From the NCBI GenBank assembly GCA_964573725.1, contig CAZNLJ010000002.1, positions 122,944-186,943 of the forward strand: a stretch of DNA of 64,000 nucleotides. Direction: 5' to 3'. Position 1 is the first letter of the stretch, and each line of letters begins with the position of its first letter. This DNA comes from UBA6168 sp964573725. GTDB taxonomy: Bacteria; Bacteroidota; Bacteroidia; Chitinophagales; Saprospiraceae. Under the pieces are notes generated by a model that worked only from the letters and a program-made list of their open reading frames with translations, made no database searches and had not been told where the DNA came from. A program made the translations under genes and the position numbers. Below, piece after piece: positions 20,824 to 29,749 of this stretch.

Positions 20824-21408
20824 ATGAGCAGCCGAAAAAAAAACAACCGGGGAGACCAAGGAAGGAAGGCGGCAGGCCGTTCCGGCCCCCGTCCGCTGCA
20901 ATCGTCCTACCTGCGATACCTGGGTGGTTCCGCCGCCTTGTTGGCCGGTTTTTACCTGCTGTACGGCACCGGCTTTTTCGAAAGCAGGTTCTTGGTCCCC
21001 TTCGTGACCCTCCAGGCAAATGCGGCCAGCACCCTGTTGAATCTGTTCGGTGCCGGAACCGAAGTCAGGGATGCCTTGTTGGTGGGTCCGGTGGTATCGC
21101 TCAACATTGCGAAAGGCTGCGATGGGCTGGAAGCGACGGTACTCTTCCTGATTGCGGTCGGGTTGATGCCCTTTTCCAAAAAAAGCCGGGGGGTGGGCAT
21201 CCTGGCCGGCGGACTGGTCCTGCTTTTGTTGAACATGATGCGCATCGCCGGTCTCTACCTGGCCCAAGCACACTGGCCGGAGGGATTCGATTTGCTGCAC
21301 ATTCATGGTGGATTCGCCTTGTTCACCCTGGCTTCGATCTTGTTGTGGGCCGGCTGGGCCGGCTGGGCGATGGAGCGGGAAAAAATCCGACATCATGGGA
21401 CCCCTTAA
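20824..21408 (+). CDS. xrtH: Exosortase H (XrtH)
   Basis: 194-residue multi-pass inner-membrane transpeptidase-like protein of the exosortase/archaeosortase family. The three family catalytic residues are visible in order: Cys99 in NIAKGCDGLEA, Arg140 in LLNMMRIAGLY and His161 in LLHIHGGFALF. Each lies at a membrane-helix end as expected. The first 25 residues are basic and cytoplasmic. Exosortases cleave C-terminal PEP-CTERM-like signals and probably transfer the protein to an envelope acceptor. Members with this short length pair with IPTLxxWG signals, matching the gene just upstream. It overlaps the next gene by 14 bases, so the two are translationally coupled. An AGGA sequence precedes the ATG. 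Assignment to subfamily H rests on the substrate signal. Confidence 0.85.
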   Translation: MSSRKKNNRGDQGRKAAGRSGPRPLQSSYLRYLGGSAALLAGFYLLYGTGFFESRFLVPFVTLQANAASTLLNLFGAGTEVRDALLVGPVVSLNIAKGCDGLEATVLFLIAVGLMPFSKKSRGVGILAGGLVLLLLNMMRIAGLYLAQAHWPEGFDLLHIHGGFALFTLASILLWAGWAGWAMEREKIRHHGTP

Positions 21409-22081
21409 GCGGTTGTTGCGCCATTGCGCCCTGTTTTGCCTGGTTTATGCCGTCCTGCTATTCCTGACCCACACGGCCTTGGTTCAGCGCACCCTGCTAC
21501 CGATGCTGGTACATACCGCCCGATGGGTACCTTCGATCGGCCTGCCTGCCGCGTACCTTCACTTCGAATCATTGGTCTCCGCCCGGGCAAGCCCCGCCGT
21601 GGCCGGCGATGCCGGCCTGGTCCGGGTTCGGTTCGGCAATGTGGAAAAGGTAAGGGAACAAATGGAAGCGGCCAAACGAGCGGGAAAGACGACCGCCGAC
21701 CTGGAGCTCCACCAATTCGACCTCAAAGCCGAGGAATTTTTCCTGCTTCCCCTGCTCTTCTTCCTTTCCCTGGCTGCCGTGACACCCGTACCCACCGGCA
21801 GGAAAATCGTAGGTATCGCCATCGGACTGGCCTCCCTGCAGGCCTTTGCCGGGCTGAAACTCCTGCTTTACTTGTTGTACAACTTCGCTTCCTTTCCGGT
21901 CGGCGTCTATGCGCTGACGGGATTTTCCTTCGACCTTGTCGCAGGTGCTTACACCCACCTGAAGATGGGGGCCGGGATGATCGTGGCCAGTCTGATATGG
22001 GGAGCTGTTTTTTTCCGGGCGACGGATTGGCGGCACACGGTGCGCGCCATCACCAGCCGCCGGGTAGGAAAAGCGGATTGA
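21395..22081 (+). CDS. Exosortase-H-associated membrane protein
   Basis: 228 residues from ATG 21395, which lies inside the end of xrtH. Four or five hydrophobic helices are visible: an N-terminal one (about 10-30), a pair around 115-150, and C-terminal ones near 155-175 and 185-205. Between the first and second lies a polar, presumably periplasmic domain of about 85 residues with a charged helix (RFGNVEKVREQMEAAKRAGK). No catalytic motif is recognisable. Position and coupling to xrtH suggest it is the partner protein that often accompanies exosortases of this type, perhaps guiding substrates or the acceptor lipid. The function is inferred from context only. Confidence 0.65.
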   Translation: MGPLKRLLRHCALFCLVYAVLLFLTHTALVQRTLLPMLVHTARWVPSIGLPAAYLHFESLVSARASPAVAGDAGLVRVRFGNVEKVREQMEAAKRAGKTTADLELHQFDLKAEEFFLLPLLFFLSLAAVTPVPTGRKIVGIAIGLASLQAFAGLKLLLYLLYNFASFPVGVYALTGFSFDLVAGAYTHLKMGAGMIVASLIWGAVFFRATDWRHTVRAITSRRVGKAD

Positions 22082-22211
22082 ATTGAACCCAGGCCCTAAC
22101 AAATAGGTTCACCAAGGCAAGCGACGTACAGCCATCCATGGCGGCGGGAAGCGGAGCATGCCCGGCGGTTCGGCATGTGTCAGCATATGTTTGCCGGGCG
22201 AGCGGCGCTAA

Positions 22212-23366
22212 TCAGTGGGAGAAGGGGTCCGAGAAGCGGTCCTGCATAAGCGTCCGGTCATCCGTCAGCGTATGGAGGAAAGCGACCAGCGCTTCCTTTT
22301 CCGAGGTGGACAAGTTGAGGCGGAGGGGCCCCGCTGCGTGCCGAAGGATGCCATGCAGGTTCGGGTGATCCTGGATGCCGGAATCGTAATGTTCGACGAC
22401 TTCCTCCAGGGTTGCGAAGCGTCCGTCATGCATATAGGGTGCGGTGAGGGCGATGTTGCGGAGCATCGGCACTTTGAAGACCCCCATGTCGAGCGGTTGT
22501 CCGGAAACGGCTCCGACCCCTTGGTCGGCATACTGGAGGTCCAGCCCGTTATTGGCCTGGGTCATGAAGGATTGGAAACTGCTGCCCAGGGAATGACAGC
22601 TTTGGCAGTGGTTGAGGAACAGCGTCTTGCCGAGGTTCTCCTGCTGTGAAAATGCGGCGAAGGCTTTCTCCGGATTATGTTCCTGCCGCATGGCCCGGTC
22701 GAACTTGGTATCGAAGCAACCGATGGCATGGACAAAAGCCTGGAGGGCTTCCAGGATTTTCTGTTCATCGGAAGGAAAGTTACCGTTTCCCGGAAAAGCC
22801 TTTCGGAGGAGTATTTGATAATGAGGCTGTTTCTTGACATAGGCCACCATTTCATCGAGCGAGGAGTGGCCCATCTCCTCCGGATTGAGAAACGATTGAC
22901 GGGCCTGTTCGGAAACCGTGCCGGCCCGTTCGTCCCAAAACAGGCGGGCACCGCCAAACCCGTTGTAATGGTCGCCGAAACTGGGGAAGGCGCCTAGTCC
23001 CAGGGAATTGCGGGAGGTCCTTTCCCCCAGGGCACCGATGCTGAAGGCCTTGTCGTCCGAAAATGCCAATTCCGGCCGGTGACAGGATGCGCAGGAAACC
23101 GAACCGCTGGCGGAAAGTGCCCGGTCGTAGAAAAGTACCCTGCCGAGCACCGCCTGGTGCGGGTCGATGGGCGTCTGGAAGCCGCCCAGGTGATCCGGCA
23201 GGAAGACATTGTAGTCGTGGAGATGTTCCGGCAGCCGGAGGACCTCCTGCAAGACGGCCCGTTCCTCCTCCGAATAACTGCTGACATAGGTTTTGACATC
23301 ATCCTTCAGGCAGGAAGTGGACAGGAGGCCTGTCGCCAGGAGGAAAACGGGAAGGGCAAGGCGCAT
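22212..23366 (-). CDS. Di-heme cytochrome c peroxidase (MauG/CcpA family) lipoprotein
   Basis: 384 residues from ATG 23366; a longer frame upstream has no protein character. The N-terminus is a lipoprotein signal (LLSTSC, Cys19 lipidated). Two c-type heme sites are present: CASCH at 92-96 and CQSCH at 254-258. A later Met-containing loop (APYMHDGRFATLEEVVEHYD) is the conserved C-terminal signature of the family. Such proteins reduce hydrogen peroxide in the periplasm or act as MauG-like oxidases. The partner electron donor is not in the window. It is convergent with the exosortase locus and has its own candidate promoter at 23457-23487. Confidence 0.9.
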   Translation of the reverse strand: MRLALPVFLLATGLLSTSCLKDDVKTYVSSYSEEERAVLQEVLRLPEHLHDYNVFLPDHLGGFQTPIDPHQAVLGRVLFYDRALSASGSVSCASCHRPELAFSDDKAFSIGALGERTSRNSLGLGAFPSFGDHYNGFGGARLFWDERAGTVSEQARQSFLNPEEMGHSSLDEMVAYVKKQPHYQILLRKAFPGNGNFPSDEQKILEALQAFVHAIGCFDTKFDRAMRQEHNPEKAFAAFSQQENLGKTLFLNHCQSCHSLGSSFQSFMTQANNGLDLQYADQGVGAVSGQPLDMGVFKVPMLRNIALTAPYMHDGRFATLEEVVEHYDSGIQDHPNLHGILRHAAGPLRLNLSTSEKEALVAFLHTLTDDRTLMQDRFSDPFSH

Positions 23367-23456
23367 GATACGGGATTTGAAAGATTGCACGTCGGCCGGG
23401 AAGCGGTGCCGAGACAAATCGTCGGAGCCTTTGTCGACCGGCCACCGTTTCTCCAT

Positions 23457-23487
23457 CAAAGATAGGCTGATTTTACCAGAAACGAAA
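23457..23487 (-). promoter_or_regulatory. Candidate promoter of the di-heme peroxidase gene
   Basis: On the minus strand: TTTC, 19 bases, TATCTTTG (23457-23464), a perfect TAnnTTTG box. It would give a leader of about 85 bases before the ATG at 23366. Confidence 0.5.
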
Positions 23488-23517
23488 GGGCGTAAGGCGG
23501 GCCGCCGCCACATCCCA

Positions 23518-24792
23518 TCAGACCAGGTAACCGAACAACTGGTCATCGCGGTTTATTTCCGTAAAATCAATGCCGTAGGTCTTCATTTTGCGTTTCAGCA
23601 CCTCGACATCCTGGGGCTGATGCAGTTCGATACCGACCAGTGCGGGACCGCTTTCCTTGTTGGTCTTCTGGATATATTCGAAGCGGGTAATGTCATCCGA
23701 AGGCCCGAGCACATTATTGACGAACTCCTTGAGGGCACCAGGGCGTTGGGCGAAGCGGATCAGGAAATAGTGTTTCAGCCCTTCGAACTGCAGGGAGCGT
23801 TCCTTGATTTCCGGCATACGGTCGATATCGTTGTTACTTCCGCTGACGATACAGACCACCTGTTTTCCGCGGATGCGGTCGCGGCAGGATTCCAGCGCAG
23901 CGATGGAAAGTGCGCCGGCGGGTTCCACGACGATGGCCTCCTCGTTGTAGAGGGACAGGATGGTCGAGCAGACCTGCCCTTCCGGCACCAGGACCATTTC
24001 TCCCAGGACGGTACGACAAATATCGAAGGTCAGTTCACCGACCCTTTTGACGGCGGCGCCATCGACAAAGCGGTCGATCTGGGGCAGGGTGACCGGCCGG
24101 CCTGTCCGGAGCGCTTCCGTCATGGATGGAGCGCCTTCAGGTTCCACCCCGATGAGGGTGGTGGCGGGGCTGTGCCGCTGCAACACCGCCCCGACTCCGG
24201 CGCCCAGTCCGCCGCCGCCCACCGGCAGGAAAACGAAATCCGGGTTCGGGTGGTCAGCCAGGATTTCCAGGCCGACGGTGCCTTGCCCTTCGATGACCCG
24301 ATGATGGTCGAAGGGAGGAATAAAGGTCATCCCTTGGCCCTCGGTAAAAGTGCGGGCGGCGGCGGAACAATCGTCGAAATTATCGCCCTCGAGTCGGATC
24401 TCGATAAAATCCCGCCCGAACATCCGGGTTTGGTTGATTTTCTGGCGGGGGGTGATGACCGGCATGAAGACCACCCCCTTCACCTGCAGGCGCTGGCAGG
24501 AATAGGCGAAGCCCTGGGCGTGGTTTCCGGCACTTGCACAGACGACCCCCTGGGTGAGTTCTTCCCGCTCCAGGGTGCTCATCAGGTTGAAAGCACCGCG
24601 GACCTTGTAGGAACGCACCACCTGGAGGTCTTCCCGTTTCAGCCAGACCTGGCAGTCGTACCGACGGGACAGGTTTTCATTGAACTGGAGCGGGATCCGG
24701 CGCAACACCGGACGGAGGCGTTCCGCTGCGGCGTGGAAATCGAGGTGGGGATACCCCACGTCCACCGCATCTTGCGTCCTTGACATGGTCAT
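23518..24792 (-). CDS. ilvA: Threonine ammonia-lyase (biosynthetic threonine dehydratase)
   Basis: 424-residue PLP enzyme converting threonine to 2-oxobutanoate, the first step of isoleucine synthesis. Lys63 in VVRSYKVRGAF is the PLP-binding lysine. The glycine-rich phosphate loop is PVGGGGLGAGVG, and ASAGNHAQGFAYSC is the conserved substrate loop. The C-terminal 90 residues form a single ACT-like regulatory domain (FLIRFAQRPGALKEFVNNV), the short form common in Bacteroidota. The start may be the first ATG or the one two codons later. No other ilv genes are nearby. Confidence 0.93.
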   Translation of the reverse strand: MTMSRTQDAVDVGYPHLDFHAAAERLRPVLRRIPLQFNENLSRRYDCQVWLKREDLQVVRSYKVRGAFNLMSTLEREELTQGVVCASAGNHAQGFAYSCQRLQVKGVVFMPVITPRQKINQTRMFGRDFIEIRLEGDNFDDCSAAARTFTEGQGMTFIPPFDHHRVIEGQGTVGLEILADHPNPDFVFLPVGGGGLGAGVGAVLQRHSPATTLIGVEPEGAPSMTEALRTGRPVTLPQIDRFVDGAAVKRVGELTFDICRTVLGEMVLVPEGQVCSTILSLYNEEAIVVEPAGALSIAALESCRDRIRGKQVVCIVSGSNNDIDRMPEIKERSLQFEGLKHYFLIRFAQRPGALKEFVNNVLGPSDDITRFEYIQKTNKESGPALVGIELHQPQDVEVLKRKMKTYGIDFTEINRDDQLFGYLV

Positions 24793-24957
24793 ACACAGGT
24801 TTTAGCGTTGGCAACCGGCGGCAAGCCGCGCGACGGAACCGAAGGACCTCCGGCCGCAGCCTATCCGGCAGGTAAACCTGGTTTTACAGAAGGTAGGGAC
24901 CGAGTGCGGGCGAAATGGGGCAGGACTCGGGAATTGGAATCGGAAGCAAGTCCGGCA

Positions 24958-25371
24958 TCAATCGCCGAACCAATCTGCGGGTGGTTCGAAGCGATCCCCC
25001 TTGAAGGAGTCGATGTCGCGCCGTTCCCGCTTGGTGGGCCGACCGGTTCCCCGTTCGCGGATCTCCACGCCGCGCTTACCGACGAACCAATCCGCATATT
25101 TGTTCAGTTCCGACTCCGGGGTCAGGTTTTCGTAACAAGTGGCGGCCAGGGGGGCGCCGACACGTTTGTCGATGAGTTGGAGCACCTTGAAAACGAGCTG
25201 GAAACCTTCCTTCCTGACCAGCAGCAGGGAGCCGACCGACACCGTATCCGAGGGCTTCGCCACCGATTCCGCGATACGGACCTTACCCTCCTTGCATGCG
25301 TCCGCCGCCAGGGTTCTCGACTTGAAGATGCGCACGCTCCAGAGCCATTTGTCAATCCTTACTTTTTCCAT
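24958..25371 (-). CDS. S4-domain RNA-binding protein (Hsp15-like)
   Basis: 137 residues from ATG 25371; an upstream ATG would add a 17-residue non-conserved leader. The first 60 residues are an S4 RNA-binding domain (RIDKWLWSVRIFKSRTLAADAC). A charged C-terminal tail (RERGTGRPTKRERRDIDSFKG) follows, as in heat-shock protein 15. Hsp15 binds stalled 50S subunits carrying nascent chains and helps recycle them. It lies 74 bases after ppk2 in the same orientation, so cotranscription is possible. Confidence 0.8.
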   Translation of the reverse strand: MEKVRIDKWLWSVRIFKSRTLAADACKEGKVRIAESVAKPSDTVSVGSLLLVRKEGFQLVFKVLQLIDKRVGAPLAATCYENLTPESELNKYADWFVGKRGVEIRERGTGRPTKRERRDIDSFKGDRFEPPADWFGD

Positions 25372-25445
25372 ACACCGCTTCCTGACTGTCAGTTGGACGG
25401 GAATGCCCCGATTTTGTTGCATGCATGGCCTCGCTGGGCCGGATC

Positions 25446-26186
25446 TTATTCCCCGGACGGGTAGGCCAAGTTAAGGCTTTCCAGGGTTTCGCAAATTTTT
25501 TTTGAGACCAGGTAGTCGCGGTACCACCGTTTGCCGACCGGAACCACCTCCCAAGGGAGCCCGCTGTGGTTCAGGATATCCGTATAGGCCTGCATGTAAG
25601 CATCCCAGTGTCGGCGTTCCTCCCAATCTCCGTCGCTGTGCTTCCAACGCTTCTTGGGATCCTCGAGGCGTTCCCGCAATTGCCTTTCCTGGGAGGCCGG
25701 GGAGATATGCAGGTAGAACTTGAGCACGACGGTCTGGTTGTCGAAGGTCAGCAAATCCTCGAATGCCCGGATGGCGACCATCCGCCGGGCCACCTGTTCC
25801 GGGGAGACCCAGCCGTGGACCCGTTGGATCAGGACATCCTCGTAGTGGGACCGGTTGAAAATCCTGATTTCCCCCTTGGCCGGAACCTCCCGGTGTACCC
25901 GCCAGAGGAAATCGTGCGCCAGCTCCTCCGGCGTGGGTTTCTTGAAGGCGCGTACGCTGATGTTGAAATGGGTGCAATTCCGGAACACCTGCTTGACCGC
26001 CCCGTCCTTTCCGCTCCCGTCCATGCCCTGCAGGACGACCAGGAGGGCGAAGCGACGGTCCGCCCGCAGGATCTCATTGAGTTCCCCGATCCGGCGCTGG
26101 TAGTGAAGGGTCTGTTTTTTCAGCGCCTTTTCGTCCAGTCCTGCGGGCGGCAGGTCCGATAGTTCCGTCAAAGGTATGTGCGACAT
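25446..26186 (-). CDS. Polyphosphate kinase 2 family protein
   Basis: 246-residue P-loop kinase of the PPK2 family. Walker A is GMDGSGKDG at residues 54-62, and Walker B with the lid region reads IFNRSHYEDVLIQRVHG. The middle FKKPTPEELAHDFLWRVH segment is a PPK2 hallmark. The enzyme transfers phosphate between polyphosphate and nucleoside mono- or diphosphates. The short single-domain form cannot be assigned to AMP- versus ADP-phosphorylating classes by eye. It is a cytosolic enzyme with no signal peptide. Confidence 0.88.
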   Translation of the reverse strand: MSHIPLTELSDLPPAGLDEKALKKQTLHYQRRIGELNEILRADRRFALLVVLQGMDGSGKDGAVKQVFRNCTHFNISVRAFKKPTPEELAHDFLWRVHREVPAKGEIRIFNRSHYEDVLIQRVHGWVSPEQVARRMVAIRAFEDLLTFDNQTVVLKFYLHISPASQERQLRERLEDPKKRWKHSDGDWEERRHWDAYMQAYTDILNHSGLPWEVVPVGKRWYRDYLVSKKICETLESLNLAYPSGE

Positions 26187-26371
26187 GATGGTTGGGTTGA
26201 GTCAAGGACTGGGGAAGAGACCGGTCGGGGCGGCAGGTCGATTGCCCGGCGGGACCCGGTTCGGGCCGTTGTTCCGGGCAGCCCGGAAGTATGCCTAAGG
26301 CGTCACGGGGATGCACCCGCATACCCCGTTCTGCTCAGCGCCCCGGTATGGATGGGGGCGGGTCGGGGCCA

Positions 26372-27199
26372 TCATCCGTTCGAACGGCGGGCCTGTTCGA
26401 ACTCCTTCATCAGCGAACGGATGATGGTTTTCACCTGGACGGAGAATTCCTTGCTGAGGATCCAGTGGCCGTATTGAGGTTCCAACTCGAACACCTTGAA
26501 CACCGGCACACCCGCATATTTGCCGAAATTGAAGACTACTTCACCTTGCTCGTTGTATTTCAAGCGATTGGTAACGTCCAACACCCCGGTGTCCTGGGTA
26601 AAATCGTGCAGCGCCTGCACATCCGGCCGGATCGGATTCGGGACGACGGTACCGTCGTCCCCCTGGAAGTCCCTGTCCTCGTACATCTTCAGCTGCCCTT
26701 CGAACACCCGGATGGTGGCCCGGACATCGGCCATGGCATCGTGGGCATCCACCAATTCCTGTTGGCAGTAGTAGCGGAGGGCGGCCCGGAGGTTGCGGGG
26801 TTCCATCTTATAGAAGATACGCTGGACATCGATGACCCTTCGTTTTTCCACTTTGAAGTCCAGTCCCACCCGGGCGAACTCCTCCATGAGCAGGGGAATA
26901 TCGAAGCGGCCGATATTGTAGCCGGCGAGATCGGCATCCCCGATGAAGGCGAACAGCTGGTCGGCGACCTGCGCAAAGACCGGTTTCCCGGCCACGTCCT
27001 TGGGGGTGATGCCATGGACGCCCATGGCTTCCGCGGAAATGGGGATACCCGGGTTGACCATCAGTTCCAGCTCGACCGGTTCCTGTCCGTTCCGGGGGTA
27101 TTTGACCAGGGCGACCTGGATGATGCGGTCCCGGAGGACATTGAGTCCCGTGGCTTCGATGTCAAAGAAGCAAAGATCTTTTTTCAGCGGCAGTTCCAT
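26372..27199 (-). CDS. DEDDh 3'-5' exonuclease (DNA polymerase III epsilon-like)
   Basis: 275-residue exonuclease. Exo I is FFDIEATGLN (Asp13, Glu15), Exo II lies around AGYNIGRFDIPLL, and Exo III is VDAHDAMADVRAT with the catalytic His and Asp. A C-terminal extension of about 85 residues (YNEQGEVVFNFGKYAGVPV ...) matches the added domain seen on similar proteins in Bacteroidota. It could be the proofreading subunit or a separate repair/RNA nuclease. It is the last gene of the terC-doxX-apbE cluster, 15 bases after apbE. Confidence 0.85.
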   Translation of the reverse strand: MELPLKKDLCFFDIEATGLNVLRDRIIQVALVKYPRNGQEPVELELMVNPGIPISAEAMGVHGITPKDVAGKPVFAQVADQLFAFIGDADLAGYNIGRFDIPLLMEEFARVGLDFKVEKRRVIDVQRIFYKMEPRNLRAALRYYCQQELVDAHDAMADVRATIRVFEGQLKMYEDRDFQGDDGTVVPNPIRPDVQALHDFTQDTGVLDVTNRLKYNEQGEVVFNFGKYAGVPVFKVFELEPQYGHWILSKEFSVQVKTIIRSLMKEFEQARRSNG

Positions 27200-27214
27200 C
27201 GTAAAATGTTTGGG

Positions 27215-28321
27215 TTATTCGGACGGTGCCAGCAAGGCGGAAGCCAGTCCCGGCGTATGGCGGGTCTGCAGCTTGCCGGCGGCGTCGCTGTAGATGAACA
27301 GCGCTTCGATGCCCTCCAGCCGGGTGGCCAGGGCATAGGCGCTGTCGATTCCCATGACCATCATGCCGGTACCCAGGGCATCCGGCATGAGGCAGTCCCG
27401 GCCGAATACCGAGACGCTGAGCAGGTCGCCCTGCTCGGGAAAACCGGTGAAAGGGCTGATGAAATGGCTGTACCGGCGGTTGCCCACCTCGTAGAAGTTG
27501 CGGTAATTTCCGGATGTGGAGACCGATTGGTCCACGAGGCGGACCAATCTGGTGAATTCGGAAGTGGGGGCATCCGGCCGCGGGGTATTGATACCGATGG
27601 TCCACCATTCGCCGGAAGGGTTCCGGCCGCGGGCGCGGCATTCCCCGCCGATATCGACGAGGTAATCCCGGATGCCATGAAGTTCCAGGAGTTCCGCCAC
27701 CACATCGATACCGTATCCTTGGCCGGTCCCGCCGAAATCGAGTTGCACACCCGGGGCGGTTTTCCGCAGGACGGCGGTGCCGTTCCGGTCGTACAGGCTG
27801 ACCTTGTCCAAGCCCACGAACCGGCGCAGGGAATCCACCCGGATCGAATCGATCTGCTCCACGGCCACATGCGGCTCATACCCGAAGCCCCAATAGTTGA
27901 CCAGGGGCATGATGGTCGGGTCGAAGGCCTTTCCGGTCAGGAAATAGGCCACCTTCGCCGCCAGGTAATTCGCATAGAAATGACGGTTCGGCACGGAGAT
28001 GCAGGCTTTCGGATCCGCCGCACAAGCCGCGTAGGCATCCAGGGACAGTTCCAGCGGGAAGATGCTGTCGGCGCGGTTGAACCGGGAGACGGTCGCCGCC
28101 GGAATATACGTGGAGATTTCCTGGTTGACGGCCAGCAGCAGGGAATCCACCGGCCGGGAGAAATCCCTGCCGAGCGAATCGCGGTAGGTGACGCGGTAGT
28201 AGGTCCCCATGGTTTCCCCCTGGACGACCTGATATCCGCCGGAACCCTCCTCTTTCCCGCAGGACAGCAGGGAAAGCAGGAAGAGCAGGGCGGCGCCGGG
28301 AAGGACGGCCTTCGTTTTCAT
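27215..28321 (-). CDS. apbE: FAD:protein FMN transferase (ApbE) lipoprotein
   Basis: 368-residue exported flavin transferase. The signal ends in a lipobox with Cys21 (LLSLLSC), so it is anchored on the periplasmic side of a membrane. Family motifs include MGTYYRVTYRDS near the N-terminus, VQLDFGGTGQGYGID, YLVDIGGECRARG and the C-terminal DALGTGMMVMG. ApbE uses Mg and FAD to attach FMN covalently to Thr/Ser of target proteins such as the Na+-NQR or Rnf subunits; no such target lies in this window. Its ATG overlaps the doxX stop (ATGA), so it is coupled to doxX and terC. Confidence 0.93.
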   Translation of the reverse strand: MKTKAVLPGAALLFLLSLLSCGKEEGSGGYQVVQGETMGTYYRVTYRDSLGRDFSRPVDSLLLAVNQEISTYIPAATVSRFNRADSIFPLELSLDAYAACAADPKACISVPNRHFYANYLAAKVAYFLTGKAFDPTIMPLVNYWGFGYEPHVAVEQIDSIRVDSLRRFVGLDKVSLYDRNGTAVLRKTAPGVQLDFGGTGQGYGIDVVAELLELHGIRDYLVDIGGECRARGRNPSGEWWTIGINTPRPDAPTSEFTRLVRLVDQSVSTSGNYRNFYEVGNRRYSHFISPFTGFPEQGDLLSVSVFGRDCLMPDALGTGMMVMGIDSAYALATRLEGIEALFIYSDAAGKLQTRHTPGLASALLAPSE

Positions 28322-28719
28322 CCGATTGGTTTTTGCAGTTTCCGGTCAAGCGAATACCAGCCGGGCCCGCTCAGTCCCAACGCGAGGAAGACCGCCAGGT
28401 ACAGCAAGGCCATTTCCATCTTGGCCAGGCCGTCATTGCCGTGCACCACGAAAGCGGCGACCGTCATCGTGACGACGAGGGGGATGCTGGCCAGCCGGGT
28501 GAAGAGCCCCAGGATGAGCAGCAGGGCGCAGGCCACTTCGGCGAAGACGACCAGGACCAGCGACAGCGGGGCCCCCAAGCCGATCGGGTCCCCGAATTCC
28601 AGGGGGCCGTCGGCGAAGAACTTCAGCATTTTCTTCCAGCCGTGGTCGGCTATCATGAGTGCGCCGAAAACCACCCGCAGCAGGAGCAGGGCCAGGTCCG
28701 TTTTTCTATCCATTCGCAT
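28318..28719 (-). CDS. DoxX family membrane protein
   Basis: 133 residues from ATG 28719; ATG 28713 is nearly as good. Four membrane helices are visible. The DoxX signature includes LLLLRVVFGALMIADHGWKKM and, near helix 2, LGAPLSLVLVVFAEVACALLLILG. The family's role is not uniform; some members associate with terminal oxidases or redox stress. It lies four bases after terC and overlaps apbE by four bases. Confidence 0.85.
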   Translation of the reverse strand: MRMDRKTDLALLLLRVVFGALMIADHGWKKMLKFFADGPLEFGDPIGLGAPLSLVLVVFAEVACALLLILGLFTRLASIPLVVTMTVAAFVVHGNDGLAKMEMALLYLAVFLALGLSGPGWYSLDRKLQKPIG

Positions 28720-28723
28720 GGTA

Positions 28724-29566
28724 TCAGGATTTTCCTTCCCAGACGCCTTCCTGTTTCGCGGCTTCCACCGCATCGTGCAATTGCACCGGATCTTTCCGGC
28801 GGCGCAACCGCATGTTCAGGAATTCGACGAAAAGGGAGAAGGTGATGGCAAAATACAAGTAACCTTTGGGGACGGTCCCGACCTCCGCGGAACCGACCAT
28901 GAGATGACCCAGGTGGGCTCCCTCCGCAATCAGCATGAAACCGATGAGGATCAGGAAGGCCAAGCCGAGCATCTGGATGGTCGGATGTTGGTTGACGAAG
29001 CGACCGACGGGTGCGGCGAACACCATCATGATCACCACGGACAGGACGATGGAGAGGATCATGATGGGCAGGGCCCCGGTCAGTCCGTTGGTCATACCGA
29101 CGGCGGTCAGGATGGAATCGAAGGAGAAGACCACATTGATGACGGTGATCTGGAGGATGGCCTGTCCCAGGGAGGCGGTGGCCCGCCCGGACCCCGCCAC
29201 GGCGCCACCGCCTTCCAGCTTATGGTGGATCTCCACGGTGCTCTTGTACAGGAGGAAGAGGCCGCCGGCGATAAGGATCAGGCTCTGGCCGGTGAAAGCG
29301 GCCGAGAAAAGCCCATTGGAGAAACGTATCCAGGGTTCGCTCATCGCGACGAGGACGGATATTCCGAACAGCAGCAGGAGACGGAGGCCCATGGCCAGGA
29401 GCAGCCCGATGCGGGAAGCACGTCCTTGTTGTTCCGGCGGCAATTTGCCGGCGGCGATGGAGATGAATATGATATTGTCGATACCCAGGACGATTTCCAG
29501 GAACGTGAGGGTCACGAGCGCCATCCAGGTATCCGCGCTCGCCAGGTCCGGCATGACGAAATCCAT
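28724..29566 (-). CDS. TerC family integral membrane protein
   Basis: 280 residues from ATG 29566; the longer frame adds 28 basic residues that do not fit. Seven or eight membrane helices are visible. TerC hallmarks include FLEIVLGIDNIIFISI in the first helix and ITVINVVFSFDSILTAVGMT in the fifth, each with acidic residues within the membrane that are characteristic of metal handling. TerC proteins export Mn or load metals onto exported enzymes, which would fit the neighbouring metal-dependent ApbE. It heads the operon terC-doxX-apbE-exonuclease. Confidence 0.9.
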   Translation of the reverse strand: MDFVMPDLASADTWMALVTLTFLEIVLGIDNIIFISIAAGKLPPEQQGRASRIGLLLAMGLRLLLLFGISVLVAMSEPWIRFSNGLFSAAFTGQSLILIAGGLFLLYKSTVEIHHKLEGGGAVAGSGRATASLGQAILQITVINVVFSFDSILTAVGMTNGLTGALPIMILSIVLSVVIMMVFAAPVGRFVNQHPTIQMLGLAFLILIGFMLIAEGAHLGHLMVGSAEVGTVPKGYLYFAITFSLFVEFLNMRLRRRKDPVQLHDAVEAAKQEGVWEGKS

Positions 29567-29736
29567 TGGTCGAAGGTTGATGGTCAGGCTTCGGGTCGGG
29601 CGAGCGGAACCAGCCACCGCCCCAACCGGAAACCGCGGCAATGTTAGCAAAAATCACCGGATTTTGGAATCATACCGGCAATAGCCCGCAAATGGGCCTG
29701 CGCCGACGCCCCCGTTCCCACATGCGGACAGTTTCT

Positions 29737-29744
29737 TACTTTTG
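29737..29744 (+). promoter_or_regulatory. -7 box just before folK
   Basis: TACTTTTG, a perfect TAnnTTTG, ends five bases before the folK ATG. A TTC sits 19 bases upstream in place of TTG. Transcription would start at or inside the ATG, implying a leaderless mRNA. Confidence 0.45.
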
Positions 29745-29749
29745 CCCCG

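Noticed and set aside
26291..29647. 1118-codon frame on the plus strand across the exonuclease, apbE, doxX and terC genes
   Set aside because: Covers four well-recognised genes on the opposite strand; low-complexity His/Asp/Gly-rich translation typical of an antisense frame.
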